5,698 nucleotides of DNA from Methanoculleus sp. (GTDB lineage: Archaea > Halobacteriota > Methanomicrobia > Methanomicrobiales > Methanoculleaceae). The stretch is from positions 1 to 5,698 of the forward strand of contig JALNXI010000138.1 in assembly GCA_023230425.1 (NCBI GenBank), read 5' to 3'. The position numbers and the translations under genes were made by a program. Of the stretch, positions 1 through 5,451 are shown in pieces (within the stretch, counting starts at the first letter, position 1; each line of letters opens with the position of its first letter). The notes under the pieces are model-generated. The model had not been told where the DNA came from. It saw nothing but the letters and a program-made list of their open reading frames with translations, and searched no databases.

Positions 1-2
1 CA

Positions 3-617
3 AAGAGCCCCGACGGCATCCCCGAAGGGGTCGGGCCGATCGCAGAGACGGTCCGCCACTGCCAGATGGTCAGCAAGGCCCGGCTGGACGGCGAGATCTT
101 CTACGCAACCGCCGACAAACACGTCTGCATGGGGGGCGGCTGGGCCCTCGGGCTGAAAGAACTCACGAAAAGCCTCCGCACGGGGGAGTTCTACTACAAA
201 CTCGGTAAGTTCGAGAGTTGGGCCGCCTGCATGCGGACGATCCAGCAGGTGCCGCACGTCCCGGAACTCGAGACCTACGCGACGGTCTACGCGCCGCTCG
301 AGAAGACACCGTTTGATCCGCATGTCGTCATCATCGTCGCCCAGCCCCGTGCGATGCTGAAACTCGCGCAGGCCACGCTCTATCAACTCGGCGGGCGGAT
401 AGAGTCCACGATGTCGGGGATCCAGTCGGTCTGCGCGGACGCAACCGCGCAGCCCTATCTCACCGGCAGGATCAACTACTCTCTCGGGTGCGACGGCTCG
501 CGCCGGTTCTCCGGCATCGAGGATGACGAACTCGTCATGGGTATCCCTGCCGAGATCCTCCCGGAGTTTGCCCGGGCTCTTTCGATCGTCACCGCGGCGC
601 CCGGGTCGGTGCGGTGA
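3..617 (+). CDS. DUF169 family protein, 5'-truncated by window edge
   Basis: The reading frame is open from the window edge (first full codon at 3) to TGA at 615-617, giving 204 visible residues. The ATG at 66 is internal, because in-frame family-like sequence (SPDGIPEGVGPIAETVRHCQ) precedes it, so the true start lies upstream of the window. The sequence matches my knowledge of DUF169 (COG2043), a family of unknown function common in archaea. Visible hallmarks are the HC pair at residues 19-20, the KHVCMGGGWALG segment at 39-50, the hydrophobic strand VVIIVAQP near 108-115, and GCDGSR at 162-167. The conserved cysteines (20, 42, 144, 163) suggest metal or cofactor binding, but that is inference. 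No signal peptide or membrane segment is visible. It lies 111 bases ahead of the ACT-domain gene and is probably a separate unit. I cannot assign a reaction. Confidence 0.85.
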   Translation, partial: KSPDGIPEGVGPIAETVRHCQMVSKARLDGEIFYATADKHVCMGGGWALGLKELTKSLRTGEFYYKLGKFESWAACMRTIQQVPHVPELETYATVYAPLEKTPFDPHVVIIVAQPRAMLKLAQATLYQLGGRIESTMSGIQSVCADATAQPYLTGRINYSLGCDGSRRFSGIEDDELVMGIPAEILPEFARALSIVTAAPGSVR

Positions 618-679
618 CGGACCCCCTCTCACCGCCTATCTTTTGGGGCGCGCTTCCCGCCGATGGACCCGTTCGAGGG

Positions 680-694
680 TAAAAGGCTTATCTT
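680..694 (+). promoter_or_regulatory. possible archaeal promoter (BRE/TATA-like) for the ACT-homoserine dehydrogenase operon
   Basis: In the 111-base gap after the DUF169 stop, the A-rich stretch TAAAAGG (680-686) sits directly before CTTATCTT (687-694). This resembles a BRE followed by a weak TATA box. A transcription start about 25 bases downstream would fall near 713-716, just before the ribosome binding site at 717-721, giving a very short leader. A second weak candidate, CCTATCTTTT, lies at about 636-645. The rest of the gap shows no gene or strong hairpin. Confidence 0.35.
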
Positions 695-716
695 CCCGGC
701 AGGTCAACTATTCAGC

Positions 717-721
717 AGGTG
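717..721 (+). promoter_or_regulatory. ribosome binding site AGGTG deciding a TTG start
   Basis: AGGTG matches the archaeal anti-Shine-Dalgarno core and lies 7 bases upstream of TTG at 729. A seven-T run (724-730) fills the spacer. The alternative ATG at 741 has only AGGT (733-736) with a 4-base spacer. The ATG at 663 has no visible site and would add a non-family N-terminus. Confidence 0.5.
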
Positions 722-728
722 GGTTTTT

Positions 729-1229
729 TTGCAGGTATCCATGAAGCTCGAGATGAAGGACCAGCCCGGACAGCTGGTTGCGGCCCTCAAACCGATCTCG
801 GCCGTCGGGGGAAACATCATAGCGGTTATTCACCAGAGGGAGACCTCAACAGCCACAGAGACGCTGGACGTCCAGATCGTTCTGGAACTCCCCGAGGGGC
901 GCCTTCCGAACCTCCTCGAACTGCTCCGGGCGCAGGGCGTCAGCGTCGTGCGCATCGGCGAGGAGCGGCTCCTCTACGAGTGTACGCTGATCATGATCGG
1001 GCACCTGATGCATACGGACCTCTCCGACACGGTCGACCAGATCGACAGGACCGGTTCAGCCGAGGTGACGGAACTCTCCCTCGTTATGCCAGCGATTGAC
1101 GCTCCCTCTTCGGCCCGCATCACCATCCGTTCGACCACCCGGGCGGAGATGAAGAGGGCGATCAGGATCCTCTACGCCGTCGCGGAGCAGAAGAATCTCC
1201 TCATCATCGAGCCCCTGGAGGATGCATAA
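729..1229 (+). CDS. ACT-domain protein, predicted allosteric regulator of homoserine dehydrogenase
   Basis: This 166-residue protein carries an N-terminal ACT domain (about residues 3-78). It has the PGQL turn at 13-16 and the GGNI element at 28-31, both typical of amino-acid-binding ACT domains, followed by a second alpha/beta region (about 83-163). It fits COG2061, the archaeal family predicted to be the regulator of homoserine dehydrogenase. The likely role is to bind an end product such as threonine and feed-back control the enzyme encoded next; that is inference from family and context. I chose TTG 729 because it gives MQVSMKLEM, which aligns with the MRVSM-type N-terminus I recall for relatives, and because AGGTG lies 7 bases upstream. 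ATG 741 is the main alternative. The stop TAA overlaps the next ATG (TAATG), so translation is probably coupled. Confidence 0.85.
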   Translation: MQVSMKLEMKDQPGQLVAALKPISAVGGNIIAVIHQRETSTATETLDVQIVLELPEGRLPNLLELLRAQGVSVVRIGEERLLYECTLIMIGHLMHTDLSDTVDQIDRTGSAEVTELSLVMPAIDAPSSARITIRSTTRAEMKRAIRILYAVAEQKNLLIIEPLEDA

Positions 1230-2215
1230 TGCGGATCGCACTCCTGGGGTTCGGCTCCGTCGGCCAGGGCATCGCACGGGCTATACTTGCAAAAGACCTC
1301 GATATCATCGTTACCGGCCTTGCCGACTCGCGGAGCGGCACCATCGATGCCGGCGGGATCGATCTTCTAGCGGCGCTTGCCCGGAAGGGGGACGGCGGCC
1401 CCTGCGGTAACCCGGGCGTCAGCCCCGCGGACGTGGTGGCGAAGGCGGAGTACGACGTCCTCGTCGAGGTGACCCCGACGAACGTGGAGACCGCCGAGCC
1501 GGCACTGGGCCACATCCGGGCGGCCCTCCAGCGGCATAAGCACGTCGTCACATCGAACAAAGGCCCGATCGCTCTCGCGTATCCCGAACTCCGGGAACTT
1601 GCGGAGGCAAACGGCGTCCTCCTGAAGTACGAGGCGACGGTCTGCGGCGCTATCCCGCTCATCCATGCCATGCAGGAAGGGCTTGCCGGGAACACCATAT
1701 CCCGGCTCTACGGGGTCTTCAACGGCACCTGCAACTATATCCTCACCCGGATGGCCGAGGATGCCCTCACCTACGAGCAGGCCCTTGCCGAGGCCCGGGA
1801 ACTCGGGTATGCCGAGGCGGACCCCACTTACGACGTCGAGGGGATCGATGCGGCGATCAAACTGGTCATCCTCGCAAACACCATCCTCGATATGCATACT
1901 ACGCTTGACGACGTGGAGAGGACGGGGATCACCCTCCTCACGCCCGACGCCCTGCAGCTCGCTGAAGACCTCGACTGCACCATCCGGCTCATCGGCGAGA
2001 TCATCCCGGGTGCCGGGGTGCTTCGCGTATCGCCGCGGATCGTCCCGAAAGTCCATCCGCTCGTCGTCGAAGGAACACTCAACGCCGTCACCGTGGAGGC
2101 GGACCTCGCCGGGGACCTCACGTTCATCGGGAAGGGCGCGGGTTCCACCGAGACCGCCAGTGCCGTGATCGGCGACCTCCTCTACATCCGTGACCGGCAT
2201 GTCCAGGGTTCTTGA
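1229..2215 (+). CDS. hom: homoserine dehydrogenase, short form without ACT domain
   Basis: The 328-residue enzyme would reduce aspartate-4-semialdehyde to homoserine with NAD(P)H, the branch point towards threonine, isoleucine and methionine; it should be cytosolic. The N-terminal Rossmann motif GFGSVGQG (7-14) binds the cofactor. The TSNK segment ends in the catalytic-type Lys111, and the substrate region reads YEATVCGAIPLI (134-145) and GVFNGTCNYIL (162-172). E196, D207 and K211 keep the spacing of Glu208, Asp219 and Lys223 of the yeast enzyme. The C-terminus has GKGAGSTETASAV (301-313). Bacterial relatives of about 430 residues carry a C-terminal ACT domain; here it is absent and an ACT protein is encoded immediately upstream. 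GGAGG at 1217-1221 lies 7 bases before the ATG. The 3' end overlaps the next gene by 17 bases. Confidence 0.95.
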   Translation: MRIALLGFGSVGQGIARAILAKDLDIIVTGLADSRSGTIDAGGIDLLAALARKGDGGPCGNPGVSPADVVAKAEYDVLVEVTPTNVETAEPALGHIRAALQRHKHVVTSNKGPIALAYPELRELAEANGVLLKYEATVCGAIPLIHAMQEGLAGNTISRLYGVFNGTCNYILTRMAEDALTYEQALAEARELGYAEADPTYDVEGIDAAIKLVILANTILDMHTTLDDVERTGITLLTPDALQLAEDLDCTIRLIGEIIPGAGVLRVSPRIVPKVHPLVVEGTLNAVTVEADLAGDLTFIGKGAGSTETASAVIGDLLYIRDRHVQGS

Positions 2216-3326
2216 ACGGAGAAAACAGTATCTGCGGCTGATGCGTCAGGTGACGCTTGAGAGAGGCTACTTTACGGTGGCCGATATTGCGGGGGCCTTC
2301 GACACCCCCCGGAGCACCGTCCAGGACTGGGTGAACCGCCTCATCGAGGAGGGATGCGTCCTTCTCACGGAGGAGCAGCGGGGACGGCACGCCGCCCACT
2401 ACGCGGCGAGCAGTGTGGTCCCGGAGAGCGCCTGCCGCCGGATCTTCACCACCGTCGACGGCAGCGAGGTCGAGATCTACCACGAGTGCATGAGCGGGGG
2501 GTGCGCCGCCTTCTGTGAGTTCCACCATGCCCGCGCCGGCGGCGCCCTGCAGTCGGTCCACCGGGACGGGACCCTGCTCCGGGAACGGGCGATCCTCGGG
2601 CGGCGGGACGTCGTCGTCGGGCTCGACCCCGCGCCGGCGGTTGGGATTGTCGGCGTCTTTCATGAGGGCGACTACATCCACCAGCAGATCAAGTGCATAG
2701 GAGGCCCGGCCTACTCGCTCACCGATATGATGTCCCTCGCTGCGGGCGTCTGCGGCGTCACCGTCCACCGCGAAGGACCGGTGGTCGAGGGCGAGGTGAC
2801 CACCCGGGCGCTCGTCTACGTCGCCATCGGGATCGACGACACCGATACCGAGACCGAGGGTGCGACGTTCGCCCTCGCCCTTGCCCTCCTCCAGCACCTC
2901 GCAGAGCTGGACGGCGTCATGCCGATCGGCCACCGTGTGGCGATGCTCAACCCCCGGCTCGAGAATCGGACTGCCGGGAACTCCTGCAGTTATATCGAAC
3001 TCGCTGTGGAGCCCGGCCAGGTTGCGCGGGTCGAGGAGTCCGCCGTGCGGTTCGTCGCCGACGAGGCGGCGTCCCGGGAGTGGGGGATCGCCGTCCGGCA
3101 GGGGTTCCGGATACCGCGAGACCTCCGGGCCTACGGGAGGAGCGCGAGAGAGGCGGTGCTCACCCGGGAAACGGCCGAGGCGACCGCCGAGCGGTTCGGG
3201 GCCCGCCTCCACGGCGGCCGGGGCGTCATCGGGGCGCTCGCGGCCGTCGCGCTCGTGGGGCTCCCGCACGACGTGCTCCTCGACCCCGAGCGGAATGTCA
3301 GCGCTGATTGGGAAACGTCGGCGTGA
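2199..3326 (+). CDS. winged-helix HTH protein with TiaS-like / methanogenesis-marker-11-like domain
   Basis: This 375-residue protein (from ATG 2199) has three parts. Residues about 10-70 look like a winged helix-turn-helix (TVADIAGAF then TPRSTVQDWVNRLIEEG). Residues about 80-200 form a middle region with a Cys/His cluster (C97, C102, C106, H109, H110). Residues about 205-360 resemble the kinase-like part of TiaS, tRNA(Ile2) agmatinylcytidine synthetase: GIDDTDTETEGATF (211-224), NPRLENRTAGN (251-261) and HGGRGVIGALAAVAL (338-352). TiaS itself lacks an N-terminal HTH and has C-terminal OB and zinc-ribbon domains, which are missing here, so this is probably not TiaS. From memory, the DDTDT-EEGAT signature and the roughly 290-residue non-HTH part resemble methanogenesis marker protein 11; this was not tested. 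ATG 2199 is preferred over GTG 2190 because GTGA sits 5 bases upstream. The overlap with hom implies cotranscription. Function is unknown. Confidence 0.8.
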   Translation: MSRVLERRKQYLRLMRQVTLERGYFTVADIAGAFDTPRSTVQDWVNRLIEEGCVLLTEEQRGRHAAHYAASSVVPESACRRIFTTVDGSEVEIYHECMSGGCAAFCEFHHARAGGALQSVHRDGTLLRERAILGRRDVVVGLDPAPAVGIVGVFHEGDYIHQQIKCIGGPAYSLTDMMSLAAGVCGVTVHREGPVVEGEVTTRALVYVAIGIDDTDTETEGATFALALALLQHLAELDGVMPIGHRVAMLNPRLENRTAGNSCSYIELAVEPGQVARVEESAVRFVADEAASREWGIAVRQGFRIPRDLRAYGRSAREAVLTRETAEATAERFGARLHGGRGVIGALAAVALVGLPHDVLLDPERNVSADWETSA

Positions 3327-3332
3327 GAGGTC

Positions 3333-3370
3333 GGGGTTTACCCCCCCTGGAACCCCAGCCCCCACTACCC
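3333..3370 (+). other. C-rich intergenic tract with small GGGG-TTTA-CCCC hairpin and G-quadruplex motif on the - strand
   Basis: Just after the operon stop, GGGG (3333-3336) and CCCC (3341-3344) can form a 4-bp hairpin with a TTTA loop. No T-run follows, so it is at best a weak terminator. From 3341 to 3370 the + strand has C tracts of 7, 4, 5 and 3 bases. The - strand therefore reads G3-N4-G5-N2-G4-N5-G7, which satisfies the usual G-quadruplex pattern. It abuts the TATA-like box of the next gene. Confidence 0.5.
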
Positions 3371-3378
3371 ATAAATAC
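3370..3378 (+). promoter_or_regulatory. TATA-like box for the DUF2284 gene
   Basis: CATAAATAC is the only A/T-rich octamer-like element in an otherwise C-rich gap. It lies about 43 bases before the GTG start at 3417, so transcription would begin near 3398-3402 and leave a leader of about 15-19 bases. No purine-rich BRE is evident upstream. Confidence 0.5.
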
Positions 3379-3397
3379 CCGGAGGCGGCAGATACCC

Positions 3398-3421
3398 CTC
3401 ACTGAGGCGAAGCGCAGTGAG
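3398..3421 (+). repeat. 7-bp inverted repeat spanning the DUF2284 start codon
   Basis: CTCACTG (3398-3404) and CAGTGAG (3415-3421) are a perfect inverted repeat with a 10-base spacer. The right arm contains the GTG start (3417-3419), and most of the GAGG ribosome binding site (3404-3407) lies in the loop. The left arm coincides with the predicted transcription start, so the element could be an mRNA hairpin or an operator. Confidence 0.55.
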
Positions 3422-4064
3422 AAGCGAGCTTGAGCATGAGATCGGGAGACTCTCCTCCCTCGCCCGGGAGCGGGGTGCAGAGGCGCGGCGGATTGCGGCC
3501 CACGACGTTGTCGTTGCGGAGTGGGTGCGGTTCAAGTGCCGGTTCGGGTGCAAAGGCTACGGGAAACATATGTCCTGCCCGCCGTATGCCCCGGCCCCCG
3601 CCGAGACCCGGCGGCTGCTCGCCGAGTACAGCACCGGCATCCTCCTGCGGTTCGAAGGCGTGCCGGGGCATCCCGACCTGAAACCCGAAGAGATACCGCT
3701 CGACTTCCACCCGTTCTTCCGCGATCTCATCCTCTGGGTGAACTCGACGGTGCATTTCCTTGAAAAGACAGCTTTTTATGACGATTTCCCCAAGGCGTTC
3801 GGGTTCGGGGGATATCCCTGCATATACTGTGAACACCAGCACTGCGTCGCCGAAGAGCGCGAAGGAATCGTCGACGAGAGCATCCGCAGGCTTTGTCGGC
3901 ACATGGACCTCGTCCGCCCGACGATGGAGGGCGCCGGGATGGACGTCTTCGCCACGGCCCGGAAAGCCGGGTGGGACCTGCACGTCGTCCCCTGCCGGGA
4001 CCTCGAGTACGGCAAGATCGTCCACGGCAACATCACCTCGATAGGGCTCGTCCTCATCGAGTAA
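3417..4064 (+). CDS. DUF2284 family putative metal-binding protein
   Basis: The 215-residue cytosolic protein matches DUF2284 (COG5423, predicted metal-binding protein), known in methanogens and anaerobic bacteria; its role is not established. Two cysteine clusters are visible. The first is CRFGCKGYGKHMSCPPYAP (C41, C45, C54), the family signature. The second is CIYCEHQHC (C135, C138, C143), followed by C160 and the RPTMEGAGMDVF segment (167-178). The second set has a spacing suitable for an iron-sulfur cluster or zinc; that is inference. The length is typical of the family. The start is GTG 3417 with GAGG 9 bases upstream; no better in-frame start precedes it. It appears monocistronic, with its own TATA-like box, and its stop faces the stop of the - strand inositol-phosphate synthase gene across 11 bases. 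Confidence 0.9.
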   Translation: MRSELEHEIGRLSSLARERGAEARRIAAHDVVVAEWVRFKCRFGCKGYGKHMSCPPYAPAPAETRRLLAEYSTGILLRFEGVPGHPDLKPEEIPLDFHPFFRDLILWVNSTVHFLEKTAFYDDFPKAFGFGGYPCIYCEHQHCVAEEREGIVDESIRRLCRHMDLVRPTMEGAGMDVFATARKAGWDLHVVPCRDLEYGKIVHGNITSIGLVLIE

Positions 4065-4075
4065 TGTGTCGGCCT

Positions 4076-5179
4076 TCAGTCGTTCCGGAGACCCCGGATG
4101 AACTCCTCGGTCATGCGGCAGGCGTCGTCGTCCCTGACCTGCACCGGGGGGTGCTTCATGAAGTAGGCCGACGGGGACGTCAGCACGCCGCCGATGCCCC
4201 GGTCGAGGGCGATCCTGCAGCACCGGACGGCGTCGATGACGATCCCTGCGGAGTTGGGGGAGTCCTCGACGGAGAGGCGGAGGTCGATGTGCATGGGGAC
4301 GTCCCCGAAGAGCCGCCCTTCCATGCGGAGGAAGCAGACCTTGTTGTCCTTCTGCCAGCAGACGTAGTCGCTTGGGCCGATATGAATGTCATCATCGTCG
4401 AGGGGTTCTTCGAGGACCGACTGCACCGCTTCGGTCTTTGAGGTCCGCTTCGAGGCGAGGCGGTCCCGGTTCAGCATATTCAAAAAGTCCGTGTTGCCGC
4501 CGGTGTTCAACTGGTAGGTCCGGTCGAGCTTCACCCCCCGCCGCCGGAAGAGGTCGGCGAGGACCCGGTGGGTGATCGTCGCGCCGAGCTGGGCCTTGAC
4601 GTCGTCGCCGATGACCGGGAGGCCTTGTTCGCGGAACTTCTCCGCCCACGCCGGGTCGCTCGCGATGAAGACCGGCATGTTGTTGATGAGACCGATGCCC
4701 GCCGCGAGTGCACACCCGGCATAGAATCGTGCGGCCTCCTCCGACCCCACGGGGAGGTAGTTGAGCAGCATCTCGGCGCCCGAGTCCTCGAGCGCCCGGA
4801 CGACATCCTCGCCTGATGCCTCCTCCTCATCGGCGAGCACGAACCTCGACTCCTCCTTGTAGCCCTGCATGTGCCCGGGAAAGCCGTCGAGCACCCGCCC
4901 CATCCGGACGGTCACCCCGGTCCTCGGCATATTGGGACAGAAGACGGTGGTGCAGTTCGGCGGGGAGAATATCGCTTCGGAGACGTCCTTCCCGACCTTC
5001 CTCGCATCGATATCGAACGCCGCGGCCACCTCTATCCCGGACGGCAGATAGCCGCCGAGGTCCCAGTGCATCAGCCCGGTTGCATCGGCCTCGCTCCTCC
5101 CCCGGTAGTATTCGATACCCTGGAGCAGCGAACTGGCACAGTTCCCGACGCCCACAATTGCAATCCTGATCGAGTCCAC
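4076..5179 (-). CDS. ino1: myo-inositol-1-phosphate synthase (L-myo-inositol-3-phosphate synthase)
   Basis: This enzyme converts glucose-6-phosphate to inositol-3-phosphate using bound NAD; in archaea the product feeds inositol phospholipid synthesis. The protein is 367 residues from the GTG at 5179 and closely resembles the short actinobacterial/archaeal class (the Mycobacterium tuberculosis enzyme is also 367). Visible features are the Rossmann motif IVGVGNCASSLLQGIEYY (8-25), NYLPVGSEEA (140-149), PVFIASDPAWAEKF (169-182), GDDVKAQLGATITHR (191-205), LDRTYQLNTGGNTDFLNML (218-236), SKRTSKTEAV (243-252) and GDVPMHIDLRLSVEDSPNSAG (292-312). Lysines 195, 244 and 248 correspond to the conserved active-site lysine region. 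The frame stays open upstream to TTG 5263, but those 28 extra residues do not look like the family. A G-rich run (5186-5191) is the only possible ribosome binding site. No partner gene for lipid assembly is in the window. Confidence 0.93.
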   Translation of the reverse strand: MDSIRIAIVGVGNCASSLLQGIEYYRGRSEADATGLMHWDLGGYLPSGIEVAAAFDIDARKVGKDVSEAIFSPPNCTTVFCPNMPRTGVTVRMGRVLDGFPGHMQGYKEESRFVLADEEEASGEDVVRALEDSGAEMLLNYLPVGSEEAARFYAGCALAAGIGLINNMPVFIASDPAWAEKFREQGLPVIGDDVKAQLGATITHRVLADLFRRRGVKLDRTYQLNTGGNTDFLNMLNRDRLASKRTSKTEAVQSVLEEPLDDDDIHIGPSDYVCWQKDNKVCFLRMEGRLFGDVPMHIDLRLSVEDSPNSAGIVIDAVRCCRIALDRGIGGVLTSPSAYFMKHPPVQVRDDDACRMTEEFIRGLRND

Positions 5180-5195
5180 GTTCAGCCCCCCGGAG

Positions 5196-5214
5196 ATTCG
5201 GTATACTGCCGAAT
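5196..5214. repeat. 6-bp inverted repeat with TATA-like spacer upstream of ino1
   Basis: ATTCGG (5196-5201) and CCGAAT (5209-5214) are a perfect inverted repeat with a 7-base spacer, TATACTG on the + strand. On the - strand the AGTATACC within it is centred about 26 bases before the ino1 GTG (5179). It may be an operator around a promoter or a leader hairpin. Confidence 0.5.
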
Positions 5215-5253
5215 GCACCCCTCTCTTGAGCGGATGCGTTCGGCACCATGTGA

Positions 5254-5285
5254 GAAGACGCAACTGTGGAGAGAGTTGCGTTTTC
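5254..5285. repeat. 12-bp near-perfect inverted repeat in the ino1 upstream region
   Basis: The arms 5254-5265 and 5274-5285 pair over 12 positions with one non-Watson-Crick pair (G5257 with T5282), around an 8-base loop (GTGGAGAG). The core is CGCAACT/AGTTGCG. It lies 75 bases upstream of the ino1 GTG and just downstream, on the - strand, of two TATA-like boxes. It would therefore sit at the 5' end of the transcript or form an operator at the start site. Confidence 0.6.
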
Positions 5286-5287
5286 GA

Positions 5288-5313
5288 CTATAATACAGAG
5301 CGGGAAATATAAG
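5288..5313 (-). promoter_or_regulatory. candidate distal promoter region of ino1 (two TATA-like boxes)
   Basis: Read on the - strand, CTTATATTT (5313-5305) and TATTATAG (5295-5288) are the most A/T-rich elements in the region. Predicted starts would be near 5284 and 5266, giving leaders of roughly 105 or 87 bases. Neither has a purine-rich BRE on the - strand. The same DNA read on + (GGGAAATATAAG) has the better BRE-TATA look, so the direction is uncertain. Confidence 0.35.
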
Positions 5314-5386
5314 GGTATGCTTCGAGAAGCGCCGGAGGGTCCATGCTCTGCAACACTGGACGGGGTGCCGGACACACCCTCTGCAG

Positions 5387-5424
5387 GGCCGCTGCTGCAG
5401 GTTAGAGTGGCTGCAGGGGCGGCC
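5387..5424 (-). repeat. two-step hairpin downstream of tnpB, candidate element right end / omega-RNA scaffold
   Basis: Outer arms GGCCGC (5387-5392) and GCGGCC (5419-5424) and inner arms CTGCAG (5395-5400) and CTGCAG (5411-5416) form a stem of 6 + 6 bp. It is interrupted by a 2x2 internal loop and closed by a 10-base loop. A third CTGCAG lies at 5381-5386. The structure starts 27 bases past the tnpB stop. IS200/IS605 elements carry subterminal hairpins, and TnpB guide RNA is made from the right end, so the location fits. Assignment is inference. Confidence 0.45.
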
Positions 5425-5451
5425 GGATATGACTTTCTCCTGCACAGTGAA

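Noticed and set aside
663..728. 22-residue N-terminal extension of the ACT protein from ATG 663
   Set aside because: No ribosome binding site precedes it, it overlaps the probable promoter, and the ACT strand begins only after 729.
1367..2200. Open frame of about 277 codons on the - strand
   Set aside because: It is fully antisense to homoserine dehydrogenase, shows no family motif, and has a composition typical of a shadow.
3333..3344. GGGG-TTTA-CCCC as an operon terminator
   Set aside because: The stem is only 4 bp and is followed by C and not by T; archaeal termination normally uses T-runs, which are absent here.
2124..3365. Long open frame of about 413 codons on the - strand
   Set aside because: It is antisense to the HTH/TiaS-like gene and part of hom. 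Its product is rich in Gly, Arg, Pro, Asp and Val with no recognisable domain, as expected for a shadow frame in GC-rich DNA.
3399..4223. Open frame of about 274 codons on the - strand
   Set aside because: It lies antisense to the DUF2284 gene, whose family motifs are clear, and runs into ino1 in the wrong frame; low-complexity product.
5180..5263. 28-residue N-terminal extension of ino1 from TTG 5263
   Set aside because: The added residues do not resemble the family N-terminus. Starting at GTG 5179 gives 367 residues and puts the Rossmann motif at residues 8-14, as in relatives. The extension also crosses a palindrome.
5319..5330. Short palindrome GCTTCGAGAAGC
   Set aside because: A 5-bp arm with a 2-base centre is expected by chance in this composition and has no supporting context.
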